Assembly: GCA_036939975.1 (NCBI GenBank)
Contig: JALLPB010000697.1
Span: forward strand, 1-25,135
DNA length: 25,135 nucleotides
Source of the DNA: Cyclostephanos tholiformis
Taxonomy: Eukaryota > Bacillariophyta > Thalassiosirophyceae > Thalassiosirales > Thalassiosiraceae
Direction: 5' to 3'
The notes under the pieces were generated by a model, which searched no databases, was not told the origin of the DNA, and saw only the letters and a program-made list of their open reading frames with translations. Numbering within the stretch: the first letter of the stretch is position 1; each line of letters begins with the position of its first letter. The position numbers and the translations under genes were made by a program. This document shows, piece by piece, positions 1-8,260 of this stretch.

Positions 1-25
1 CCCCGCCCCCCCCCCCCCCCCCCCC
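1..25. repeat. poly-C tract at contig start
   Basis: The window opens with four C, one G and then twenty C before ordinary sequence begins. Two more long C tracts occur near 19.8 and 19.9 kb. The tract lies exactly at the left edge, so it is probably where assembly stopped. It could be a true homopolymer or a read-tail artefact; the sequence alone does not decide. Confidence 0.85.
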
Positions 26-325
26 TTGATTCCATGACAAAACTTGACACACAGCAACAAACAAACAAACACACTCACTCACAGACATGAGTGATCACAA
101 AAAGCATTAGAGAATTAGGTTAATACGTAGGATCTCTTTCAACTTGTTGGATCCTATTTCGCAAACACAAAAAAAAATAATACGAAGGCTCTTCCGCAAA
201 CCGATTTGCTCAGAAAATTACATTAGCGCGGATGAGCTTTCGTCGTCGTCGGTGCTTCCCAACATATTATATCCCAATAAACTAGGTAGTACATCATCGC
301 ATCGCCCCCCCCAAACCACCAAATT

Positions 326-1513
326 ATGACATCCTCCATCTTCGTCATATCCCTGTCCGTCCTGTTTCACATCGCGGTAGTACTGGCCACGGGACTTGGG
401 GGTCGGTCGACGTCTCTCGCAACCGCCACGAGACGGGGCAAACGTCGCGTCGACTACCCCGCCCCTCCCATCGTTCGTCGACGGACGCGAGGTGGCGGGG
501 GGTCGTCGATGATAATCGCCTTCGGCAGCCCGACGTACTTCACCGACAGGTACATCCCCTCGAATACGCCCGGCGTCGATCTGAAGTTACCGAACTACGA
601 TGCGCTCTTCGACGACATACGGAGCGTGTCGCCGCTAGCGAGGCAGGCCCTGTCGGGGGGCATCCCCCCCCCCGGCGGCATACGTGCCATCGACGACGAG
701 TCCGACGAGTACCGGTGGAAGGTCGTGGAGGACGGACCGGACAAGCTCGTATCGCACATCGACAAGATCGATAACTTTCGGGGGAGGGGCGTGCCGATAG
801 TGCGATTCAGGTCGACGATGCGCGGACCGACGAGGAAACGGGCCGAGTGCTTCTCGGAATTGATATCCGTGGCCGAATTACGACGAAAATGGGACCCGAC
901 GAGCGATTTGGTCGATACGGTATATACCGCGGACGTTACGGAGGTCGATAAATTCAACGGAAATAAGTACGGTAAAACGTCCCTCTTCGGCGTGGGATAC
1001 GTCAAGACGAGGCAATCGGTGGTATCCCCGAGGGAACAATTGACGCTCTGCGGTCTTCAATTATTCCCATCGGGCGCGTCCATATTGTGGGGCATCGAAT
1101 TAGAGGAAAATCAGAATCATCTATTCCCCAAGGAACGAACCAGGAGACAACAGAGGTCGACGTCGCACCTATTCTCGACGACCATCATACCCACGGGGGA
1201 TGATACGTTCGACGTGGAATACGTATTGCAAATCGAGATCGGGGGATTTCCGGGTTGGCTCACCGGTCCGATCGTCATCGAGACGGTGAAGGGCATGTTT
1301 CGCTTCGCCGATGGATACTTCCGGGGCGGATTGACGGGCGATGGTGACCTCGCGAGGAGGCTGGCATCGATCCCCGACGATGAGGAGAAACTCCTCCCCC
1401 CCCCTCCACCCTCGCCGTTCTTCTTCGCGACCCGGGGACACGTCGAATCGCCGGATGAATCGAGCGGGACCGCCGTTTTAGAACGAGAGCAGACCTTGCT
1501 CATGACACCCTAA
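326..1513 (+). CDS. START-like (SRPBCC) lipid-binding protein with signal peptide
   Basis: The single open exon encodes 395 residues. Residues 1-22 form a hydrophobic signal peptide ending near ATG, so the protein probably enters the secretory route; I see no clear diatom plastid AF motif after it. Residues about 128-335 resemble a StAR-related lipid transfer fold: an 'LRRKWDPTSDLV' segment like the START 'kWDp' motif, then beta-rich stretches, and a late 'LQIEIGGFPGWL' followed by a helix, matching the typical 'GG.lP.wL' that precedes the START C-terminal helix. The C-terminal 60 residues are Pro/Ser/Glu-rich and probably disordered. START domains bind sterols, phospholipids or other lipids; the ligand cannot be told here. 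The ATG is the first of the long frame, just after an AC-rich leader. The family call rests on motif resemblance, not a search. Confidence 0.72.
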   Translation: MTSSIFVISLSVLFHIAVVLATGLGGRSTSLATATRRGKRRVDYPAPPIVRRRTRGGGGSSMIIAFGSPTYFTDRYIPSNTPGVDLKLPNYDALFDDIRSVSPLARQALSGGIPPPGGIRAIDDESDEYRWKVVEDGPDKLVSHIDKIDNFRGRGVPIVRFRSTMRGPTRKRAECFSELISVAELRRKWDPTSDLVDTVYTADVTEVDKFNGNKYGKTSLFGVGYVKTRQSVVSPREQLTLCGLQLFPSGASILWGIELEENQNHLFPKERTRRQQRSTSHLFSTTIIPTGDDTFDVEYVLQIEIGGFPGWLTGPIVIETVKGMFRFADGYFRGGLTGDGDLARRLASIPDDEEKLLPPPPPSPFFFATRGHVESPDESSGTAVLEREQTLLMTP

Positions 1514-1898
1514 TAATAATAATAATATTTTACCCCCGTGACTTACTGTCGTATTTTGCCTCATTGTACGCATGGCTGGAAATCAAGTCCGATCGACTTC
1601 GTATATGGCAAAGCATGAAGCATGCTCCCAGGTTCCACCGAATCCATCATACAAAGCACCATAACTCCTGTGCGCTTGAAATTGAATGAGCATCGTTAAT
1701 TATCCCATGAATCCCTGCTAACGGCCCAGGACGATGTACCCCTTTAGCCATTTAACGCATTAATGTGATGATAATGATGTGCCGACTGCTCCTACAACTG
1801 CTCCCGTTTCTCATCTCAATCGTTAGCCTGTTTTGATAGTATCGTACCATCTGGAATAGATTTTGTTCCAATTGGAGCATCATCAATGGCCTGGGCTC

Positions 1899-2384
1899 CT
1901 ATTTCGACAATACGGACGCTACATCCTGAGGCTTGTGCAAATGCCTTGCCATGTGAACGAAGAACCGATCGATCACGAAGAAAACTATGAGGGACCAAAC
2001 TGCAATCGTGCATAAATTTTTCGTCCCTCCTCGATAATGACCACAGCGAACGATATCTTCCTCGTCATCATCGCTTTGTATACGCAATGGATGATACCGT
2101 TGTGGTGGGGCCACTCGTTGTTGATTATGATATCGGTGACAATTGACTGCGTGATTACAACCATCGTTTTCCGAAATAACTGCATCGCGTATTTCGACGG
2201 CCGGCCTTTTCAATCTCGACAGGATGAGAGATTGAATTTCTTGTTGATTTTTCTGCTCATGCCTCGATGCGCTCTTGTTGTTCCAAAGAAGTGCCTCCAT
2301 GATCTTAAGCGTTTCCGATGGCAGAGATGACGGTTCGGACTGGGGATCCACCCCCCTCGTCCTCGATATTGCGTCCCTGTTCAT
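1899..2384 (-). CDS. Hypothetical small membrane protein (doubtful)
   Basis: This is a 161-codon open frame on the minus strand. The first 75 residues are polar and could form a helix rich in Glu, Gln and Lys. A stretch of about 17 mostly hydrophobic residues near residues 128-145 ('IAVWSLIVFFVID') could be a membrane segment. It ends in a short basic tail. I recognise no family. A plus-strand ORF covers part of the same DNA with hydrophobic content, so chance is a real alternative. An overlapping minus frame (1816-2013) could be a spliced continuation, but I found no clean GT-AG pair joining them. Confidence 0.28.
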   Translation of the reverse strand: MNRDAISRTRGVDPQSEPSSLPSETLKIMEALLWNNKSASRHEQKNQQEIQSLILSRLKRPAVEIRDAVISENDGCNHAVNCHRYHNQQRVAPPQRYHPLRIQSDDDEEDIVRCGHYRGGTKNLCTIAVWSLIVFFVIDRFFVHMARHLHKPQDVASVLSK

Positions 2385-2596
2385 TTCGGCGGGGAAATCC
2401 CTCCTCAGAGGGATAATGCGGCAAGGGACGAAACTGATCCCGCCCGCCGCCGCCCGGGGTTTCCGTCGGTGTTTTACTTCAGCACATAATACATCTCGTC
2501 CGCTAATAATATAATATTATTTACCTTGCGCCGCTTACCATAATATTATACACACTAATATTATTGTACGTAGTTTCTACCTAGTTTCATAGTACT

Positions 2597-2661
2597 CTCG
2601 CGGAGGAGGAGGAGACGGCCACAATATTTTTTAGAACCTCGCGGAGGAGGAGGAGACGGCC
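2597..2661 (+). repeat. Two perfect 24-bp direct repeats, 41-bp period
   Basis: Positions 2597-2620 and 2638-2661 are identical over 24 bases. Each starts CTCGCGG, continues with GAG triplets and ends GACGGCC. They are separated by 17 AT-rich bases. They sit 330-390 bp upstream of the gene at 2991. They may be a recent tandem duplication or paired regulatory sites. Confidence 0.8.
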
Positions 2662-2990
2662 TCCATCCCCCCCCGCCCCTCACTAAGCTAAAATGGGGGC
2701 AAGCCCCCTTAATTCCCTCAATCTCATTAAGGCCGTAGTAATGAATTTTCTGCCTCTCGCCAAAAAAAAAGAAGGAATATCAGAGCTTGCTGGATCTCCG
2801 ATCCGTTCAAACAATAATATGAACCGTTCACCCATGTAGGACAATCATCGGCTCGAAACGCAAAAGCAAAAGCCGTCACCAGAATCTTACACAACATCGC
2901 GGCACCCCCCCTTGACAGCACAGATTTCAACTCGTCAATTTACTCTCGATCTCACTGCAGATTTGTTACTCGCCAACAGCCATTGAAATC

Positions 2991-3452
2991 ATGAAGTCTT
3001 ATTGCTTGACACTATTGGCGATTTTGTTTGCATCAATCACGGCTTCTACAAGTCAGGGTTTCCAATTGGACGAAAGACCACGAAAGACAGTTAGGCTATC
3101 CGATATTGATCAACGACATTTTCACGCTAACCTTCGACAATGGAACGTGGAGGAGTACGAAGCGATAATGAGCAGCCTCTCTGGCCATAAATTGCGTCAT
3201 CGACAAATGCAACAGAGCGGTGACTACACTTACTCGTATGTAGGACAAGAAAAGGGTGTTTCGAAATGGCAGATCACCACACTTATATTTGTCATTACAG
3301 CTACCGTGGGCCTGGCGTGTTACGCTTGTGCGCTAAGATATGAACTGTCCCATTTGAATCAGTATTTGCCACTAGGTTATAAACTCTTTCCTGAAAATGG
3401 AAATTTGGACGACGACGATAATGCAAGGGTCGATGGAGTTGAATTGAGCTAG
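2991..3452 (+). CDS. Hypothetical single-pass type I membrane protein
   Basis: The frame encodes 153 residues. Residues 1-22 make a classic signal peptide (short basic start, LLAILFASI core, likely cleavage after the TSQG region). A luminal or extracellular part of about 70 residues follows, rich in Arg, His and Gln. A strong membrane segment lies at about residues 95-117 ('TLIFVITATVGLACYACAL'). The C-terminal tail of about 35 residues is acidic, with a run of four Asp. This layout predicts an N-out, C-in membrane protein. I do not recognise the family. The sequence is more AT-rich than the flanking GC-rich genes. It is convergent with the EH-domain gene, with a gap of 257 bp. Confidence 0.68.
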   Translation: MKSYCLTLLAILFASITASTSQGFQLDERPRKTVRLSDIDQRHFHANLRQWNVEEYEAIMSSLSGHKLRHRQMQQSGDYTYSYVGQEKGVSKWQITTLIFVITATVGLACYACALRYELSHLNQYLPLGYKLFPENGNLDDDDNARVDGVELS

Positions 3453-3709
3453 ATTGTCGCTGTGGATGATTCTCATTGCAGACAATGTGAATCAATAGAT
3501 GGAGCATAAAATGTACATAATGAGATGAATATTCGTGTGGAAAGGATGAGTTCTCCACTTTACTATGAAGAAACACTCGGACTGCAAAAGATGATTGGCA
3601 CCACAAGATTGCACCGATTGTGAATTCTCTTCAAATGAGATAGCACATTGGCTATATAATATTAGATTTCCGTGTGTAGCGCAGTTACTTAAGTATGATA
3701 TTAATTTCC

Positions 3710-6391
3710 TTACAATGGCGGCAAGTCCAATGCCCTGGTGGACTTTTGTAAGACGTCGACCTCATTGTAGATTTCAGTTTCACCGTGCAATCCACGACGG
3801 ATGTGTCGGACGCTCTCTCGTCGACTCGTGGCATTGAGCCTCTTCATTCTTACTTGCTTCGGCGAGGAAGCCCTGCTGCCCGAATTCTTGCTGCTGGAAT
3901 CGCCGGTCGTTATTTTTTCCACTGCAGTCTGTATCAGATTATCAAATTTCGTCTGTTGCTGCACACGCTGCATTTGTGTCGCTAAATTATCTGTTGGATT
4001 ATACAATATAGAATTTCTCACGTCCATATCATGATCGCTTGCTCGAGACTGTGACATACCATGAGCCAACTGCTTGGTAGATTTACTTCTGGCTCGATTC
4101 TCCGTGGAAGGGGGATGAATGGGGGGTATATTTTGGCTCATTCCTGGGACAATCCTCTTCGTTTTGCTTTTCATCTTTCCACCGTTTCTCAACAAAGAAG
4201 ATGGACCCTCGGAGGGTTGCATTCTGAGATTGGATGGCTCAGTTGACGCATACGCTGGGATGAATGTCTGCTCCGACCAGTCCAACCTCGGGTGCCTTTT
4301 TTCTTCGATTCTAATGGATTCATTCAAATTTCCCTTTCTCTCGCCCCAGTACATTTCAACATCGACGTTCGGTTCATCGCTATTCAAGCTTAGGCCATTT
4401 GCGTCCTTCCCGCGCCTGTTCTCCTGCGTCCAATCTGATGCATCTAAAGAGTCGCGCGACAAGAAACTGTTACTGTTCGTCGAGGAACGTATTCTTGCAC
4501 CAACTCCGTTTGAAATACTCCCGTATTTCGCATCTCTCGTGAGCAATAGAGAATCTTTCAAGTCTCGAACCTCTATCCTCAGGGATGCAACCAATCGTTT
4601 CAGAGAGTGTATTTCTCGTTCCATACGCTTTATCCGTTCGTCTTCATCGCGAACGTGGCCCAAGCGCTGTCTATTCGAACGATCCTCACCGTCGACGACG
4701 TCTCCGCCACTTTCCATGACGTCGACTACTGATGAATTATCATCGCGAGGTGTGTTCACCGTCCGGCGCTCGGCATCATCTTGGTAGTAGTCCTCATCAT
4801 TGTCGTAGTTGTCATCCCATTCCCTCCCATCCCTCCAAATTCGCAGCGGCGTTGGGAGGGTGTCCGGCATGGGTAGACCACGCCTCGTCGCGCACACGAG
4901 GAGGTGCACCATGATCGCGAATTCCCTCATGTCGAGCTTACCCCCGTTCGGATCGCGGGCCACGACATCCCACAGGCCACCGATGATTTCCCGTGTCAGG
5001 CCGCTGCGTTCGAAGTAGGCGACTGCCGCGTCGACGTACACGTGACATCGGCCTCGGCCGTCCGAGACGCAGTGTCGCGCAAATGTCTCCCGATAGATCA
5101 GGCGATCGTCGCGAGACATGAGGTAGCGATGATCCTCGGGGCGGAGGACGACGACACCATATGCACCGGGGTAGGAACCATTCGTCACCTCCCTAGCTTT
5201 CGAATCCGAGGGTGTGAACTTCCTCATAGGTTGCCCCATCCCGTTCGATTCCGCCATTCCGCGCGAATTTATGGTGGGCGTCCTTGTCGACTGACCTCCT
5301 TCGTTCGATCCCCCCGATCCATGGTGTGTCGACCTCCTATTCGGTCCGCCACCTCTTACTACAGCTCCCCCTTCCTTCCCTCCACCGCTTGTCGTCACAA
5401 TCACCGATTTCGAAAGCCGATCCCTCGTCGTCGACGCGACCCTAACACTATCATTCCTGGTCCTCGCAAGCGGATTTGACCGCCGCTTGTAGGATGACGA
5501 CGACGACGACGACGACGGCAGCGGCACGGCCAAACCGCTCACCCCCTCGAAGTACGGTGGGGCCAACAACGCTCGCCGCCTCGTCCCATCCCCATCGTCC
5601 TTATCCCTCCCCCTCCCGCTCGTCGCGTTGAGCCCCTCGTCCATCGCCGTCACGCCATTCTGCAATAGCTGTATCAACCTAACCGCGCTGCGGAATTGAC
5701 AATACGTCATCGCCGGATGCGGCCTTACGCCGGGGGGGTAGGGAGTAGCGGGCGCCACGGCCATATTCCACACGATACGCAATCGATCGGGGGGGACGCC
5801 GCTCGTTAGGAAGAACTTCGCCGCGTCGGCGGGGGGGAGGATGACCCCCCCGTGGTCATTGTCGCATTCGTTCCATCCTGCTACGTACGACCTCGTCGTC
5901 ATGCCGCATGCAAGTCGGAACAGTCCGTCGTAGTAGGGACGCTCGTCGATGGGTGGATCGTATCGGAATTTGAATTTCGTCGTCGCTTTGGTCGTCGATT
6001 CGCTCGTCGGCCGGCGGGGGGTGGGGGCAGAGGTCTTCCCTCTCGCTTCCGCCGGCGGCCGGGGGGGGGAGGACGCATTGGCGACATCCGACTGGTCGTT
6101 TTCTATCGTCGCCCCGCGGGCGACCCTGTGGACCAGAGTGTCGACGTCCCCCCCCTCCTCCTCCTCCTCCTCCTCCTCCTCGCCATCTGAGGGGGGCGAG
6201 ATCGACGCGTTGATCGTCGCGCCGCCGTCGTCCGTCGTCCCCGCCACCGCCGCCATCTCCTCCTCGGCGATCGCCGACGCGGCACGTTCAGACGAGGAGC
6301 AGTCGGCGAGGTCGGACCCGAAGAGGGACGCCGATTCTCCGTCCAGGACGCTACTAGCTTCCTGACCGGCGGCGACGTCCGCGTTTGACAT
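3710..6391 (-). CDS. EH-domain protein with two EH domains and coiled coil (Eps15/Pan1/End3-like)
   Basis: The intronless frame gives 893 residues. EH domain 1 is at about 150-246 ('YYDGLFRLACG' to 'AVRLIQLLQNG'). EH domain 2 is at about 425-516. It has an EF-hand-like loop 'DPNGGKLDMREF' and the typical EH ending 'AIMVHLL....G.PMPDTLPTPL'. A charged coiled coil lies at about 582-616. The remainder is low complexity: a run of Glu at 71-79, a run of Ser near 293-300, and a basic Ser-rich tail. EH domains bind NPF motifs in adaptors of clathrin-mediated endocytosis, so a role as endocytic scaffold at the plasma membrane is expected (family knowledge). Two EH domains followed by a coiled coil resembles Pan1, Eps15 or End3; I cannot pick an ortholog. 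The N-terminal half is distinctly GC-rich and the C-terminal half AT-richer. It is divergent from separase. Confidence 0.85.
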   Translation of the reverse strand: MSNADVAAGQEASSVLDGESASLFGSDLADCSSSERAASAIAEEEMAAVAGTTDDGGATINASISPPSDGEEEEEEEEEGGDVDTLVHRVARGATIENDQSDVANASSPPRPPAEARGKTSAPTPRRPTSESTTKATTKFKFRYDPPIDERPYYDGLFRLACGMTTRSYVAGWNECDNDHGGVILPPADAAKFFLTSGVPPDRLRIVWNMAVAPATPYPPGVRPHPAMTYCQFRSAVRLIQLLQNGVTAMDEGLNATSGRGRDKDDGDGTRRRALLAPPYFEGVSGLAVPLPSSSSSSSSYKRRSNPLARTRNDSVRVASTTRDRLSKSVIVTTSGGGKEGGAVVRGGGPNRRSTHHGSGGSNEGGQSTRTPTINSRGMAESNGMGQPMRKFTPSDSKAREVTNGSYPGAYGVVVLRPEDHRYLMSRDDRLIYRETFARHCVSDGRGRCHVYVDAAVAYFERSGLTREIIGGLWDVVARDPNGGKLDMREFAIMVHLLVCATRRGLPMPDTLPTPLRIWRDGREWDDNYDNDEDYYQDDAERRTVNTPRDDNSSVVDVMESGGDVVDGEDRSNRQRLGHVRDEDERIKRMEREIHSLKRLVASLRIEVRDLKDSLLLTRDAKYGSISNGVGARIRSSTNSNSFLSRDSLDASDWTQENRRGKDANGLSLNSDEPNVDVEMYWGERKGNLNESIRIEEKRHPRLDWSEQTFIPAYASTEPSNLRMQPSEGPSSLLRNGGKMKSKTKRIVPGMSQNIPPIHPPSTENRARSKSTKQLAHGMSQSRASDHDMDVRNSILYNPTDNLATQMQRVQQQTKFDNLIQTAVEKITTGDSSSKNSGSRASSPKQVRMKRLNATSRRESVRHIRRGLHGETEIYNEVDVLQKSTRALDLPPL

Positions 6392-6428
6392 TTAGGTGGG
6401 GGCGGGGGGCTATGGCTTCTGTTACGTA

Positions 6429-6696
6429 CTATGGTACACCTTGTGGATCTTTTTTACATTCTTCACATCGAAACTCTCTCCTCTCAATTCATTTTTTACA
6501 TCTCCGGGGTTTAGCCAAAACGTAGGAGCTCCTACAGTAGTTTAGCCAAAATTTTTGCGGCTATTCCCCAAATATGAGATATATATTTTTTTAATTTTGC
6601 TAGATAGCCTCGCGATAAATTTTACTCCGGGGTGATATTTTGGGTTTAGCCAAATTTCTTTGGCCGGACTACTGTACCAATTCCTAGCTTGGTACA
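6429..6696. repeat. Repeat-bearing AT-rich block with GTTTAGCCAAA motifs and hairpin
   Basis: Three copies of GTTTAGCCAAA occur in the same orientation at 6509-6520, 6540-6551 and 6644-6654. CTCCGGGGT precedes the first copy, and recurs at about 6625-6633 close ahead of the third. A perfect 14-bp palindrome (GTAGGAGCTCCTAC) is at 6522-6535. A hairpin with 8-bp arms (TGTACCAA / TTGGTACA) and an 8-nt loop is at 6673-6696. TGGTACAC also occurs at the left side, 6432-6439. The block could be a small non-autonomous element or a regulatory array. No coding frame is supported. Confidence 0.6.
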
Positions 6697-6848
6697 CTCA
6701 TCGTTTTGGATAGAAAAGGTTTGGCGAGGAACAAGCCCCTCGCTTTTTTAACATCGCAACTCACAAAGAAGAAAAATAATAACACCACTGCCGCTCCTCC
6801 ATCACCCTCCCCCGCCGCCACCAAACTCCACCGCGGGGGTGGGGGGAT

Positions 6849-7895
6849 AACGACGACGATTGCGGGAGGGGAGGTCGTGTCGTCGTCGTCGAGGGAGGGG
6901 GAGGGGGAGGAGGGGGAGGAGGGGAGAGGTACGTCGTTGGTCGTCGCCGTCGTCGTCGTTGTCGTCGTCGTCGTCATCAAGCCGCGTTGGCGATGACGTT
7001 GGAAGACAAGGGGGGCAACGACGACGATTGCGTGAGTGAGAGGGGACAGAGACGTTGTGGGTTTGTCGTCGTCGTCGTCGAGCCGCGTTGGTGACATGTG
7101 GGGGAGAGAGGGGGGCGGGGGGGACAACGACGACGATTGCGGGTTGGGAAGTTGCGTCGTCTTCATTGTCGAAGGGAGATGATGAGGGGGGAGGGACATC
7201 GTCGGTTGTCGTTATCGTCGAGCCGCATAGAGTGGGGGGCGGGGGAGCATCGATGCCTTTTGCGTGAGGGGAGGTCGTGTTGTCGTCGTCAAGGGAGGGG
7301 AGGGGGGGGGAGGGACGTTGTCGGTTTGTCATCGTCGTCGTTGGCCGCCTCTGTCACCTTCCCCCGCCGCCACCAACGCATCCATACACCCCCCCCCCCG
7401 TCTCCCCCTTCGCCTCCCGAAGAAGATGAGGTGGATGGGGGGATCGTCATCCCTCTTCGTTGTCGTCGTCATCGTCATCGTCGTCATCGTCGTTGTCGAG
7501 AATTATCGAGGTTGACGGGCGGAGGGGGGGGGTGGGTGGGTGGCGTCGCCGTTGCCGCGGTCATCGTGCCGTGCGGGAGACAATGTGAGGGAGAGAAGGG
7601 GGTGGGAGGACAACGACGATGATTGCGGGAGGGGAGGTCGCGTCGTCCTCGTCGTCGAAGGGGGGGATGCGGGGGGGGGTACGTCGTTGGTCGTCGTTGT
7701 TGTCGTCGAGCCGCATTGGTGACGACGTCGGGAAGAGAAGGAGGCGGGGATGAAACGACGACAATTTCGGAAGGGGAGGCCGCGTCGTCGTCATCGAGGG
7801 GGGGGAGAAGGGGGGAGGGACGTTTTCGGTTGTCGTCGCCGTTGAGCCGTGTTGGCGACAACGTTGGGGAGAGAGGGGGCCGGGAGACATTGGCG
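6849..7895 (+). repeat. Degenerate CGT/GGGAGG minisatellite, about six units
   Basis: A loosely repeated unit of about 110-170 bp runs across this stretch. Each unit has an ACGACGATTGCG-like start (about 6851, 7017, 7126, 7251 partial, 7612, 7752). It continues with a GGGAGGGGAGGTCG box, GTCGTCGTC runs, a GAGCCGCGTTGG-like box (about 6980, 7080, 7219, 7710, 7843), and ends with G-rich GGGGAGAGAGG. A second shared box, 'CCCCCGCCGCCACCAA', lies near 6810 and 7360. The plus strand is very G-rich and could form quadruplexes. Long open frames on both strands here result from the scarcity of stop-forming triplets and are not genes. Confidence 0.78.
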
Positions 7896-7919
7896 GACAC
7901 ATCGGGGAGGGTTAGGGAC

Positions 7920-8260
7920 GTGACTAGTACAATAAAAATTAGACTAACGTTAGATAATACATTAGTTTAAATAATGTTATCATTATTTTGATCATAATAG
8001 TGTATTTAACATCTCCCCTAGGTGGCAGCATAGAAAAATACCATGGTGTGAGCCAATTTTAGACTTAGTTTTTTTGGTGCCGGTACTCTACGGTCTGGCC
8101 ATTTATCCGTACGCGGTCTGGCCATTGACCGTACGATATGTATCCACCTATGTATCCATTTATGTCCGGGCAAAACATTTTGGCTAAACCCTGAACATAA
8201 ATAATACTTATTAGCAACGGCGTTATTTTTGGCTCTTGTGATACTGCGAGGCAGGCCATC
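7920..8260 (+). promoter_or_regulatory. AT-rich upstream region of separase with short repeats
   Basis: After the G-rich minisatellite the sequence turns AT-rich for about 340 bp up to the separase start codon, as expected for a promoter and 5' leader. It contains the palindrome CTAACGTTAG (7944-7953), a 13-bp direct repeat CGGTCTGGCCATT at 8091-8103 and 8114-8126 (period 23), two TATGTATCCA words near 8140-8160, and an inverted copy of the TTTAGCCAAA motif at 8178-8191. No single element can be assigned a factor; the promoter role is inferred from position. Confidence 0.4.
8178..8191 (-). repeat. Inverted copy of the GGGTTTAGCCAAAA motif
   Basis: TTTTGGCTAAACCC here is the exact reverse complement of the 14 bases GGGTTTAGCCAAAA at 6507-6520. 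The two lie on opposite sides of the minisatellite, one near each of the two divergent genes. This suggests a dispersed or shared regulatory sequence. Confidence 0.6.

Larger units (their letters stand above)
1514..2990. other. 1.5-kb intergenic stretch, mostly without recognisable genes
   Basis: This stretch separates the START-like gene from the small membrane protein gene. It begins with a short (TAA)n run directly after the stop codon. It then holds one doubtful minus-strand ORF, an AT-rich patch around 2500-2590 with repeated TAATATTAT-like words, a paired direct repeat (2597-2661), C/G homopolymers near 2670, and presumably the promoter of the gene starting at 2991. I see no RNA gene or transposase. 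Several short ORFs on both strands overlap each other and look like chance. Confidence 0.5.

Noticed and set aside
144..329. 61-codon ORF overlapping the START-like gene start
   Set aside because: Low-complexity leader sequence with no recognisable features, and its stop overlaps the next ATG; more likely 5' leader of that gene. A uORF is possible but unsupported.
595..1503. Minus-strand ORFs opposite the START-like gene
   Set aside because: They are shadows of a GC-rich coding strand; only the plus frame has signal peptide and domain motifs.
2727..2930. 67-codon minus ORF with a hydrophobic start and several Cys
   Set aside because: Short, in an intergenic region containing homopolymers, with no family resemblance.
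4119..5479. Plus-strand ORFs inside the EH-domain gene
   Set aside because: The minus frame carries two clear EH domains across the region, so these are antisense shadows.
6849..7895. Transposon coding region within the repeat block
   Set aside because: No transposase, integrase or reverse-transcriptase motif appears in any frame, and there are no terminal inverted repeats bounding the block.
6684..7970. Many long overlapping ORFs on both strands (Ser/Pro, Arg or Gly/Val rich)
   Set aside because: They come from the CGT/GGA low-complexity minisatellite where stop triplets are rare. All frames are open, none shows a fold or conserved motif.
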